DNA from: CAYMJK01 sp043101635
GTDB taxonomy: Bacteria > Planctomycetota > Phycisphaerae > Phycisphaerales > UBA1924
Reading direction: 5' to 3'
NCBI GenBank assembly: GCA_043101635.1
Contig: JBICIE010000288.1
Span: 1-13,520, forward strand
DNA length: 13,520 nucleotides
The notes beneath the pieces were generated by a model that saw only the letters and a list, made by a program, of their open reading frames with translations, was not told the DNA's origin and searched no databases. The first letter of the stretch is position 1. Each line of letters opens with the position of its first letter. The position numbers and the translations under genes are program-made. Positions 1 to 6,030 of this stretch are shown piece after piece.

Positions 1-17
1 GTGTGCTCTTCCGATCT
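1..17. other. Residual Illumina adapter sequence (artefact)
   Basis: The first 17 bases, GTGTGCTCTTCCGATCT, match the 3' end of the Illumina TruSeq read-2 adapter. They are not genomic. They replace the true continuation of the minus-strand gene that starts at 120, so any protein read leftward through position 18 ends in false residues. Confidence 0.93.
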
Positions 18-18
18 T

Positions 19-120
19 CCAGAGCAGCGCGGTTTGCGCCAGCGCAACGGGGGCGCCGGCGGCGATGGCCACGGCGGCCGCGGCGGCGTGTCGCCTTCTC
101 TCAGATACTCCCTTACCCAT
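19..120 (-). CDS. Secreted protein, N-terminal fragment (signal peptide only)
   Basis: Thirty-four codons are readable from an ATG at 120-118 before adapter sequence begins. They start MGKGVSERRR, continue with an alanine-rich hydrophobic stretch and reach a likely signal peptidase site after APVALA (residue 28), followed by QTALLW. This is a classical Sec signal peptide with a basic N region, so the product is exported. A good ribosome binding site (GGGGA, six bases before the ATG) supports the start. A promoter with TAGACT as -10 lies about 140 bases upstream on the same strand. The mature part is missing, so its function cannot be read. The neighbouring genes make another dockerin-anchored surface protein plausible, but that is only inference. 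Confidence 0.75.
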
Positions 121-264
121 TTTGAGTCCCCTTTCGAGTGAATCGGCTCTCATCCCTGCGCGCAGCGATACCGCCATCGCGCCAATGCTCATTCGGGGGA
201 ACGCAGTCGTGGTGTCGGGCTCCTGGCGCGCCAGTGCGCCGGAGAGCCGATACGTGACGGACCC

Positions 265-292
265 AGTCTACCACGATGGAGCGACAGTGCAA
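265..292 (-). promoter_or_regulatory. Putative sigma70-type promoter with extended -10 for the minus-strand gene at 120
   Basis: Read on the minus strand: -35 TTGCAC (292-287), 16-nt spacer, extended -10 TGG-TAGACT (273-265). The same TGGTAGA(C/T)T string precedes the plus-strand genes at 4419 and 7538. It would give a leader of roughly 138 nt before the ATG at 120. Confidence 0.45.
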
Positions 293-306
293 GGGGTTGC
301 CCGCGA

Positions 307-648
307 ATGCTATCCGACGATGAACCCACGCCCGGAGCGCAGCAGTTCGGCGATCTCGAGGGCTGGCGGCGCAGGATCCCGCTCGGCGCCGACGTCCTCG
401 GCGCCATCGCGGCAGCCGCCGTCATCGGCGTCACAAACTGGCGCAGCGCGCAGCCGGGGCAGGTCGACACTCCGTGCCGACACTTTCGGGTTTCACCCCC
501 ACGCCGTGGCATCGCGGGCGCGTGGAGCGCGCCGCTGCGCGGCCGGTGGGCGGCAGGTGGGCGGCGGGTGGGCGGAAGTCAGCCCGCCCCCTACTTGCCC
601 ACTTCGCGCAGCAACGCCATCGTCACCTGCGTCCCGTACAGCGGATAG
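307..648 (+). CDS. Hypothetical small protein (doubtful)
   Basis: This is a 113-codon reading frame in the 470-bp gap between the two minus-strand genes. The first 50 or so codons have the strong third-position GC bias of the real genes here, and encode an acidic start (MLSDDEPTPGAQQ) followed by a hydrophobic segment (GADVLGAIAAAAVIGVTNW) that could be one membrane helix. After about codon 60 the composition turns into arginine- and glycine-rich sequence typical of a chance frame, and the end runs convergently into the 3' end of the gene at 591-1847. The only ribosome-binding-like sequence (GGGG) is about 10 bases upstream. No family is recognised. It may equally be noise. Confidence 0.22.
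   Translation: MLSDDEPTPGAQQFGDLEGWRRRIPLGADVLGAIAAAAVIGVTNWRSAQPGQVDTPCRHFRVSPPRRGIAGAWSAPLRGRWAAGGRRVGGSQPAPYLPTSRSNAIVTCVPYSG
545..577 (+). repeat. Three tandem 11-bp G-rich units (GGTGGGCGGC-N)
   Basis: Units start at 545, 556 and 567 (GGTGGGCGGCA, GGTGGGCGGCG, GGTGGGCGGAA). The plus strand carries four GGG runs (548-550, 559-561, 566-568, 570-572), enough for a G-quadruplex with one long loop. It sits 14 bases beyond the stop codon of the minus-strand gene ending at 591. Confidence 0.6.
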
Positions 649-1847
649 TCGATCCGGCACCGCCAGCCGCGGAAGCGGCCGGTGTCCAGCTTCAGCGATT
701 CCAGCACCCGCCCGACAAGCTCGGCGTAGCGCGGCACATCCATCGAGCGCACCCGCGCAAGGCCGAGCCCCAACGGCTCGACCGTCTCCAGCATGTCCAG
801 CCGGTCGACATCGCGCGACGGGTCGTTCACATCCGCCACGCCCTCCAGCGCCGTGTCATACAGCAGAAGCTCCGGCCCGCCGCGGGCTTCGGTCTCGGGG
901 TACAGGTCCTCGTGCACCAGCAGATCGAACTGCAGCGCCCGCGCGCACGGCGTTGACTCGGCAAAGAAGTAGCTGCGCCGCTCCGAGTCCGGCGCCCGGT
1001 ACCGCGGCAGCTCCGCCCGGTTCACCTCCGCCAGTACAAGGTCGGCGCTTGAGCCGGGCCCGAAGCCGCCATCCTCCAGCGCATAGTGCACGACATCGCC
1101 CGCCTGCTGCGCGCGCATGCGCGGCGTCGGCGTCGAGCAGAACGGCGCCAGCATCAGGCTCTCCGGCGCCTCGATGGCGCCCCCGTCCAGCGCCATCGGC
1201 CGACGCCCGCCCTCGGCGGGGGCGACCTTGCGCGTCGTCAGCACCACCGGCGCGCCCGGGCGCAGGCGCTGCAAGCCGATCAGCCCGTTGATCCACGCGA
1301 TATCCACGCGCAACGGATCCGCCGCCGGGCTCAGGATCGCCGTCGCCAGGATCGTGCGCGCCTCGGCCCCCTTGAGCTGGCTGAGCGCCTTGAACGCCGC
1401 CTGCTTACGGCGCAGCTCGAACTCCCGCCTTGCCTCCGGCGCCCACGCGCTCAGGATGGCGTCCAGCAGGCTGCGGTCGCCCAGCCGGTCGCGGATCAGC
1501 GCCTCGTACGCCGCGATCGCCCCGGTCGCCTCGATCACCGCCTCGGCGCTGGCGCCCTTGCGCCCCGCCGCCCGCACCAGCCGGCGAAGCGGATCCGGCC
1601 CCGGCATCGCGTGCAGGGCCCCGATCGGGTCCCCGCTGCGGGTCGCCTTCAGCACGCGGCTGGTCAGCACCTTGTCGACCCCGAGCTGGCGGGCCAGGGC
1701 CTGGGGCCCGGGCGAGGCGGCCGCGAACGGGCTCAGGACGGCCTGGATCGACCGCAGCAGGTCATCGCCGGTGGCCACGATCTGGGCCTCCAAGGCGTCG
1801 GCGTCGCCGTTGAGCGGGGTTCGGGCTGCGTCTGGGGCGGTGGTCAT
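591..1847 (-). CDS. Conserved-type hypothetical protein with N-terminal helix-turn-helix-like segment
   Basis: This 418-aa cytoplasmic protein has no signal peptide or membrane helix. Residues 49-68 (QALARQLGVDKVLTSRVLKA) have the pattern of a DNA-binding helix-turn-helix, followed by a helical, arginine-rich region to about residue 180. The C-terminal half (about 190-418) is mixed alpha/beta and ends in DYPLYGTQVTMALLREVGK. I do not recognise a named family for it; a transcriptional regulator is the simplest reading. The ATG at 1847 lacks a convincing Shine-Dalgarno site, but a TATGAT box on the minus strand (1867-1862) lies so close that the message could be nearly leaderless. The gene is divergent from the dockerin gene at 2065 and shares with it a promoter region holding a 39-bp palindrome, so self-regulation or control of the neighbour is possible but unproven. 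Confidence 0.8.
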   Translation of the reverse strand: MTTAPDAARTPLNGDADALEAQIVATGDDLLRSIQAVLSPFAAASPGPQALARQLGVDKVLTSRVLKATRSGDPIGALHAMPGPDPLRRLVRAAGRKGASAEAVIEATGAIAAYEALIRDRLGDRSLLDAILSAWAPEARREFELRRKQAAFKALSQLKGAEARTILATAILSPAADPLRVDIAWINGLIGLQRLRPGAPVVLTTRKVAPAEGGRRPMALDGGAIEAPESLMLAPFCSTPTPRMRAQQAGDVVHYALEDGGFGPGSSADLVLAEVNRAELPRYRAPDSERRSYFFAESTPCARALQFDLLVHEDLYPETEARGGPELLLYDTALEGVADVNDPSRDVDRLDMLETVEPLGLGLARVRSMDVPRYAELVGRVLESLKLDTGRFRGWRCRIDYPLYGTQVTMALLREVGK

Positions 1848-1889
1848 GGGCGTCTCAGCCCATCATAGCGGGGAAGCGAGCCCAAAACC

Positions 1890-1928
1890 CGGTTTCCTGA
1901 TAGTTTCTGGGAAACATTCTTGAAACCG
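1890..1928. promoter_or_regulatory. Nested 39-bp palindrome, putative operator in the divergent promoter region
   Basis: Two inverted repeats share the same centre, base 1909. The outer pair is CGGTTTC (1890-1896) with GAAACCG (1922-1928), and the inner pair is GTTTC (1903-1907) with GAAAC (1911-1915). Fourteen of the 19 symmetric base pairs match. The right outer arm overlaps the predicted -35 box (1920-1925). The element lies upstream of the start sites of both flanking genes, so it should act as DNA (protein binding site) and not as an RNA hairpin. Confidence 0.55.
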
Positions 1929-1948
1929 CTCGCCGCCCCGGGGAGAAT
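1920..1948 (+). promoter_or_regulatory. Putative sigma70-type promoter for the gene at 2065
   Basis: TTGAAA (1920-1925, five of six consensus bases) is followed after exactly 17 nt by GAGAAT (1943-1948, four of six). Transcription would start near 1955, giving a leader of about 110 nt. That leader contains a 7-bp hairpin (TCGCTCC at 1994-2000 with GGAGCGA at 2006-2012). Confidence 0.5.
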
Positions 1949-2064
1949 AGTCCTCCATAGTCCGCCGGATCCTCCCTGCGGGTTCGGCCCGGCTCGCTCC
2001 GAGGGGGAGCGACGGCCACCCCCGGCGGACCGGGATGAACCAAGACCAACCAAGGAGAACGCTC

Positions 2065-2916
2065 GTGAACAAAGCCCCCACTGCCGCACTCGCCGCACTG
2101 CTGTGCGCCGGCGCCGCAACCGCCCAGACCGTCATCAACGCCGAGGACTTCGAAGGCGGAACCGGCGGCGGCTGGCTCTGCAACGGCCAGGAGATGATCT
2201 TCCCCGATCCCGTGGAGCCCAGCAACAACTACATCGGCGTGCCCTACGCCGACTTCTGGGGCATTACGCTGCGCTACGAGACGCCGGGTCCGGTCACCGG
2301 CGACCTCACGCGTCACGGCGGGCCGCTGACCTTCGCCGTCGATGTCCAGGTCTTCCGGCTCGACAACTTCTTCGGCGATCCGCTCGACCCGGGCGCCTTC
2401 CCGCTCGTGCTCGAGTTCGTGGACTATCCCGAGCCGGGCACATCCGATCCCATCGCCAGCGTGTATCACATCGGACCCGGCCTGCCGCAGCAGTTCTCCG
2501 GGTGGGAGCGCTTCGTCTACGACGTTCCGGATCCGATGCAGAGCGACCTGCCGGCCGGCTGGGGCGGTACGGGCGATGAGGATCCGGTGACGTTCGAGCC
2601 GCGCCTGCCCAAGGGGCGCACGTGGCGCAACGTGCTCGAGAACGTCGACGAGGTGCGCTTCACGACCTTCGTCCCCGGTTTCTTCTACACGTCCAACTTC
2701 TGGGAGATGGGCTTCGACAACGTGCTGGTGACCGTTGACTCAGCCGGCTGCTACGCCGACTGCGACGGCAGCGGCGCACTCGACCTTTTCGACTTCCTCT
2801 GCTTCCAGAACGCCTTCGGCGCCGGCGAGCCCTACGCCGACTGCGACGGCAGCGGGGCGCTCGATCTGTTCGACTTCCTCTGCTTCCAGAACGAGTTCGC
2901 GGCCGGCTGTCCGTAA
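2065..2916 (+). CDS. Secreted GC-type dockerin domain-anchored protein
   Basis: I place the start at GTG 2065, because AAGGAG (2052-2057) lies seven bases upstream and the protein then begins with a clean signal peptide (NKAPTAALAALLCAGAATA, cut before Q). The in-frame ATG at 2035 would add ten residues and lacks such a site. The 283-aa product has a beta-rich ectodomain starting INAEDFEGGTGGGW, of the type often seen as jelly-roll modules in planctomycete surface proteins; its ligand is unknown. Residues 229-283 form a double dockerin. Two copies of a calcium-loop motif D-C-D-G-S-G-A-L-D-L-F-D are each followed by FLCFQN, and the chain ends in GCP. Dockerins bind cohesins or similar partners on the cell surface, but no cohesin is in view. 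The gene appears monocistronic and is followed by a strong hairpin. Confidence 0.88.
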   Translation: MNKAPTAALAALLCAGAATAQTVINAEDFEGGTGGGWLCNGQEMIFPDPVEPSNNYIGVPYADFWGITLRYETPGPVTGDLTRHGGPLTFAVDVQVFRLDNFFGDPLDPGAFPLVLEFVDYPEPGTSDPIASVYHIGPGLPQQFSGWERFVYDVPDPMQSDLPAGWGGTGDEDPVTFEPRLPKGRTWRNVLENVDEVRFTTFVPGFFYTSNFWEMGFDNVLVTVDSAGCYADCDGSGALDLFDFLCFQNAFGAGEPYADCDGSGALDLFDFLCFQNEFAAGCP

Positions 2917-2983
2917 CCGGCGTAAGCCCAGCCTTCGAGCCCGCACGGCCGACGACCGGGCGGCGAGATGATCACAGCGCACA

Positions 2984-3023
2984 GCGGCGGGTGGCGCCTG
3001 CTCCCCCTCGGGCCACCCGCCGC
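2984..3023 (+). terminator. Terminator-like GC-rich hairpin after the first dockerin gene
   Basis: A perfect 12-bp stem, GCGGCGGGTGGC (2984-2995) with GCCACCCGCCGC (3012-3023), closes a 16-nt loop 68 bases after the stop codon at 2916. It has no T-tract, so it may be a transcript-end stabiliser or Rho-assisted terminator. A related hairpin follows the next dockerin gene. Confidence 0.5.
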
Positions 3024-3265
3024 CGCTGCGCGCGCACCGGGGCGCCGGATAGGGGTGATTTCCCCGTATCGGACGCCCGCGCCCGCTGGGACAATCGAGG
3101 CGTTGATCGTTGCGGCGAAGACCGTGAAGCGCCCGGAGTTGCCGTCGCGCTGGCGTACGCGCGCGGGGCCGGCGCCCGCCTGAGATGTGCTGCGAGCGCC
3201 GCGCCGGAGTCGACGGGTCCCGCGAGCCTCCGCCGGGGAACCGCCTCGAACCTGGAGATCGAGCC
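3024..3265 (+). other. Leader region of the dockerin gene at 3266
   Basis: No gene is visible here; reading frames through it are arginine- and proline-rich chance frames. A weak extended -10 candidate, TGG-GACAAT (3087-3095), has no convincing -35 partner. If real, it gives a leader of about 160 nt. Confidence 0.3.
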
Positions 3266-4143
3266 ATGCGCGCACACCACCTCGCCATTGCCGCGGCAGC
3301 GCTTGCCTGCCCGGCCCTCGCCGACGACATCTTCTTCAACGGCCGATGACGGGCATGCTCAACGGCATACCCATCGCCGCGGACATGATGGGCGTCGGGG
3401 ACACCACAACAGGGTTCCTCTCGGTCGACATGGGCCCGATCCCGGATCCCGGTCTCGGGGGCTCGCTCGGCTGGTGCTTCGTCCACATCACGGTCAAGTG
3501 CGGCTCGGCCGCGGTGGAAACCGGCGGCGCCATCAACATGCTGACGCTGACCGATGGCAACTTCACGCGCGACCTCACCATCGAGTTCTTCGATGGCAGC
3601 GTGATGCGGGCCAAGCAGTCCAGCGCCCGCATGGGGCCCAGCGAGTTCTTCGTGACGAGCGACGTCAGCGGCGCCATTCCGCTGCTGCCGCCGGGCGCCC
3701 CCTTCCAGGCGCTCGACTACGCAGACCTGTACACGCAGCTCGATCCCGACACCGTCCATGTGCTGGCTGATCGGCTGTATCTGGCCGATCTCGATGGCGA
3801 CGGGCTGCTGGACCCGGAGCCCTACCGGGTGACCGCGACCATCCTGATCGACTACGACGGCGCCGTGCAACTGCCGTTCGATCAGCGCCTCAAGGGCGAG
3901 GGGTTGCTGACCGGCTACGACCCCATCAGCGGCACGCGCAATTTCGCGCTCATCAACACGATGACGGCCGACTGCTATCCCGACTGCGATGGCAACGGGC
4001 TGCTGGACTTCTTCGACTTCCTGTGCTTCCAGAACGCCTTTGCGCTCGGCGACGCGTACGCCGACTGCGACGATACCGGCATGCTGGACTTCTTCGATTT
4101 CCTGTGCTTCCAGAACGCCTTCGCGATCGGGTGCCCGGGCTGA
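3266..4143 (+). CDS. GC-type dockerin domain-anchored protein, apparently frameshifted after the signal peptide
   Basis: ATG 3266 opens a classic signal peptide (MRAHHLAIAAAALACPALA, then DDIFFNGR), preceded by GGAG. This frame stops at TGA 3347-3349. The rest of the protein (MTGMLNGIPIAADMMGVGD onward) continues in the -1 frame from 3343 or 3346. Restoring one base in GGCC at 3341-3344 would join the two as ...FFNGPMTGML... and give about 292 aa. Upstream of 3346 the body frame is plainly non-coding. The ectodomain is beta-rich and contains a calcium-loop-like DLDGDGLLDPEP. The double dockerin (3973-4140) has D-C-D-G-N-G and D-C-D-D-T-G loops, two FLCFQNAFA segments and a GCPG end. A sequencing or assembly deletion is most likely; a real pseudogene, or coupled restart at the overlapping ATGA, is possible. 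Confidence 0.75.
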
Positions 4144-4221
4144 GGGCAGCGCGGCGGCGAAGCAGGCAACACACGCGGCGGGCGGCGCTGCGCCTCCGGC
4201 GCCGTCCGCCGGCGCTGTGCG
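4098..4221 (+). repeat. Direct repeat copy 1: dockerin gene tail plus 3' hairpin
   Basis: This 124-bp segment covers the last 14 codons and stop of the dockerin gene and about 78 bp beyond it. It recurs at 7070-7192 with only a one-base insertion, one substitution and a two-base deletion. The shared non-coding part carries the hairpin annotated separately. Confidence 0.9.
4176..4211 (+). terminator. Terminator-like hairpin after the second dockerin gene
   Basis: A 13-bp stem with one G-U pair (CGGCGGGCGGCGC at 4176-4188 with GCGCCGTCCGCCG at 4199-4211) closes a 10-nt loop, 33 bases after the stop codon. There is no T-tract. The copy at 7149-7182 keeps 11 bp. Confidence 0.5.
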
Positions 4222-4390
4222 TGGGTCGGGGCATTGCCCGAAATCGGGGAGACGGTCCCCGGAACCCGGGCAGCCTCATCCCGCATCGCTTTTTCCGGAC
4301 CTTTGCGTGCATCCCCCCCGCGCTCTGTGGCATACTGCTTTTGGTTTGAGGTCGCCAGCGGGGGAATGCCGGCGGGCCCGCGCGCGATTC

Positions 4391-4400
4391 GTGGTAGACT
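4391..4400 (+). promoter_or_regulatory. Extended -10 promoter element for the gene at 4419
   Basis: GTGGTAGACT contains TG-G-TAGACT, an extended -10 box; no -35 match is seen at 16-18 nt. The same string occurs on the minus strand at 265-274, and GTGGTAGATT at 7343-7352. The leader would be only about 12 nt, enough for the GGAG (4407-4410) ribosome binding site. Confidence 0.4.
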
Positions 4401-4418
4401 GTCGGCGGAGACCTCCCC

Positions 4419-5000
4419 ATGACGCAGGTAACCGGGATCGTGACGCTCCAGGAGGCGTGGAAGGCGCTGACGCTTGAGAACAGCCTGTTCGACACCACGG
4501 CCGCCTTGAGCACACCAGACGCCTACGCGCACGCGACCAGCGTGTTCACGGGCACGACCGGCTCCAGGGTCGTGATCACGGGCATCGACGAGTCGAACAT
4601 CCTGTCGCTGAAGTTCTACGGCAAGGAGCCGACGACCGGCTCGGCGCCGTTCACGGGGCAGGCCGCGCTGTGGGGGATCTCCAAGCTGGAAGAGGGTGCG
4701 ACCACAGAGTACATGGCGGACTACCTGTGCTCGCTGGCGCTGACGCTGGGCACGAAGGACCGGGCGTCAGGCAGCGCCATCATTCCGGCGAACATGAAGT
4801 TCGTCAAGGAGATCGCGGCGCTGGATGACACCTCGCTGTTTCCCGGGCTGCGGATCGTGGGCCAGAAGGACAACGCCGCGGCATCCATGGTGCTGGACGC
4901 GATGGGCTTCTGGGGGTACATCCTCGAGATGACGAATGTGAAGGTGGGCACCGCCGGCGCCGCGACCGACGAACTCGGCGCCCTGTACCGGCTCATCTGA
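4419..5000 (+). CDS. Hypothetical protein of unknown family, first gene of the dockerin/LamG locus
   Basis: This 193-aa protein starts at ATG 4419 with GGAG eight bases upstream. It has no signal peptide, no membrane helix, a single cysteine and no dockerin, which sets it apart from its neighbours. It is rich in Thr, Ala and Gly with alternating hydrophobic strands (for example SRVVITGIDESNILSLKFYG and GFWGYILEMTNVKV), suggesting a compact beta-rich fold. I do not recognise the family; the composition is reminiscent of small phage or particle structural proteins, but that is only an impression. It ends 19 bases before the dockerin gene at 5020, whose AAGGAGG site lies in the gap, so the two are almost certainly co-transcribed. 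Its codon use matches the neighbours, so recent foreign origin is not indicated. Confidence 0.8.
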   Translation: MTQVTGIVTLQEAWKALTLENSLFDTTAALSTPDAYAHATSVFTGTTGSRVVITGIDESNILSLKFYGKEPTTGSAPFTGQAALWGISKLEEGATTEYMADYLCSLALTLGTKDRASGSAIIPANMKFVKEIAALDDTSLFPGLRIVGQKDNAAASMVLDAMGFWGYILEMTNVKVGTAGAATDELGALYRLI

Positions 5001-5019
5001 TAGAGAAGGAGGCGCTGTC

Positions 5020-5832
5020 ATGAAGGGCATGACCGCATGCGCGTGCGCCGGCATGGCGATGAGCGCACAGGGGCAGGATCTGGTGGCGTACTCGGTGTCG
5101 GAGACGCGGGTGCTGGAGGACGCATGTCTGACGGCGGGCCTTGACTGCCTCATGTACCGCGACTTCGAGGACTTCCTTCCGGCTTTCGAAAGTCGCGACT
5201 GGCCGTTGGTGGTGATCGAGGTCTACTTCGACATCGGCCCGGACCGCAAGGCGCGGCTGCTGCCGGCGCTGGAGGCGCACCTGAATTGCGGCGGGCGCGT
5301 GCTGCTGGCCTACACGGAACTCGACACATGGCCGGAGTTGCAGGACTTGGTCGGGGTGCGCACCGAGGGCGACGTTCTGTTCGTCGTCGGCAGAGAGATC
5401 TGGTCGGTCGATCCGCCGCATCCGATCTGGGACCACTCGGTGTCATTCCCGATCCGCGCTCGCGGCGACTTCTGGGATGACCACGGTGATTTCCTGGATC
5501 CGTCTCTAGGTGGCTACGTGGTTGCGACATGGGATGATCCCGGCGGGAAGCCGGCCATGGCGATTACACGGAACGGGCGCGTCTTCGTGAACGGTTTTGA
5601 CTTTGACGCTTTCGACAGCTTTGTAAACGGCGACGTCGTGAATCAACTGCTGTGGCTCCTCGACTGTCAAGCTGATCTGGATGCGGATGGGGCACTCACG
5701 CTGTTCGACTTCCTCACCTTCCAGAACCTGTTCGCTGCCGGCGATTTGGAAGCCGACTTCGCCTTCGATGGAACACTCGACCTGTTCGACTTCCTCGAGT
5801 TCCAGAGCCAGTTCGAGATCGGCTGTCTGTAG
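5020..5832 (+). CDS. Secreted Rossmann-like protein with C-terminal dockerin, cassette copy 1
   Basis: ATG 5020 follows AAGGAGG (5006-5012). The 270-aa protein begins with a short export signal (MKGMTACACAGMAMSAQGQ, then DLVAYSVSE). The central region alternates hydrophobic strands and helices (WPLVVIEVYFDI, then ARLLPALEAHLNCGGRVLLA). This pattern fits a class I amidotransferase-like or Rossmann-type domain, though no catalytic triad can be assigned. Residues 216-270 are a dockerin of two calcium-loop repeats (DLDADGALTLFD and DFAFDGTLDLFD), each followed by FLxFQ, ending in GCL; it lacks the inner cysteines of the dockerins at 2065 and 3266. Its stop codon is embedded in the ribosome binding site (TAGGAG) of the LamG gene that follows. 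It is a close paralogue of the 6030 gene and a distant one of the 7538 gene. Its partner and substrate are unknown. Confidence 0.87.
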   Translation: MKGMTACACAGMAMSAQGQDLVAYSVSETRVLEDACLTAGLDCLMYRDFEDFLPAFESRDWPLVVIEVYFDIGPDRKARLLPALEAHLNCGGRVLLAYTELDTWPELQDLVGVRTEGDVLFVVGREIWSVDPPHPIWDHSVSFPIRARGDFWDDHGDFLDPSLGGYVVATWDDPGGKPAMAITRNGRVFVNGFDFDAFDSFVNGDVVNQLLWLLDCQADLDADGALTLFDFLTFQNLFAAGDLEADFAFDGTLDLFDFLEFQSQFEIGCL

Positions 5833-5844
5833 GAGACCACACCG

Positions 5845-6030
5845 ATGAGCCTGTGGTTCGTCCGATCCAACTCCGAGGCGATGGCGGCGAGTGACGCCAG
5901 CGCCCTGGCGTCTTCTGGGTTGCCGATCTCGGTCACGTGCTGGGTGTACGTGGACGCCCAGCCCGGCGCCGGCGAGACGCACACCGTGTGGTGGTATGGC
6001 AAGGATGGCGCAAGCAAAGGAGGGCTGTGA
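5845..6030 (+). pseudogene. LamG/concanavalin-type protein, truncated copy 1 (61 aa)
   Basis: The first 55 or so residues (starting MSLWFVRSNSEAMAAS, later SVTCWVYVDAQPGAGETHTV, WWYGKDG) align closely with the start of the copy at 6856 and more distantly with the intact 214-aa gene at 8381. After WWYGKDGA the sequence switches to the ribosome binding site of the next gene and stops at TGA 6028-6030, which overlaps that gene's ATG as TGATG. About two thirds of the domain is missing, so it cannot form the complete beta-sandwich. It has no signal peptide. AGGAG (5831-5835) overlapping the previous stop still offers a ribosome binding site, so it may be translated and couple expression of the next gene. 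Confidence 0.72.

Noticed and set aside
65..1291. Plus-strand reading frame of 408 aa at the left edge
   Set aside because: Proline-, serine- and arginine-rich throughout; overlaps antisense the minus-strand gene at 591-1847 and the signal peptide at 19-120.
2749..2913. Near-identical tandem DNA repeat of about 84 bp
   Set aside because: It is the coding sequence of the two dockerin repeats, explained by the protein domain and not by a separate DNA element.
3331..3349. Programmed -1 ribosomal frameshift in the dockerin gene
   Set aside because: No slippery heptamer of the X-XXY-YYZ type and no clear downstream pseudoknot; a lost base is simpler.
2740..3870. Minus-strand reading frame of 376 aa
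   Set aside because: Antisense to two dockerin genes; the repeated EVE-type segments are mirror images of the dockerin repeats.
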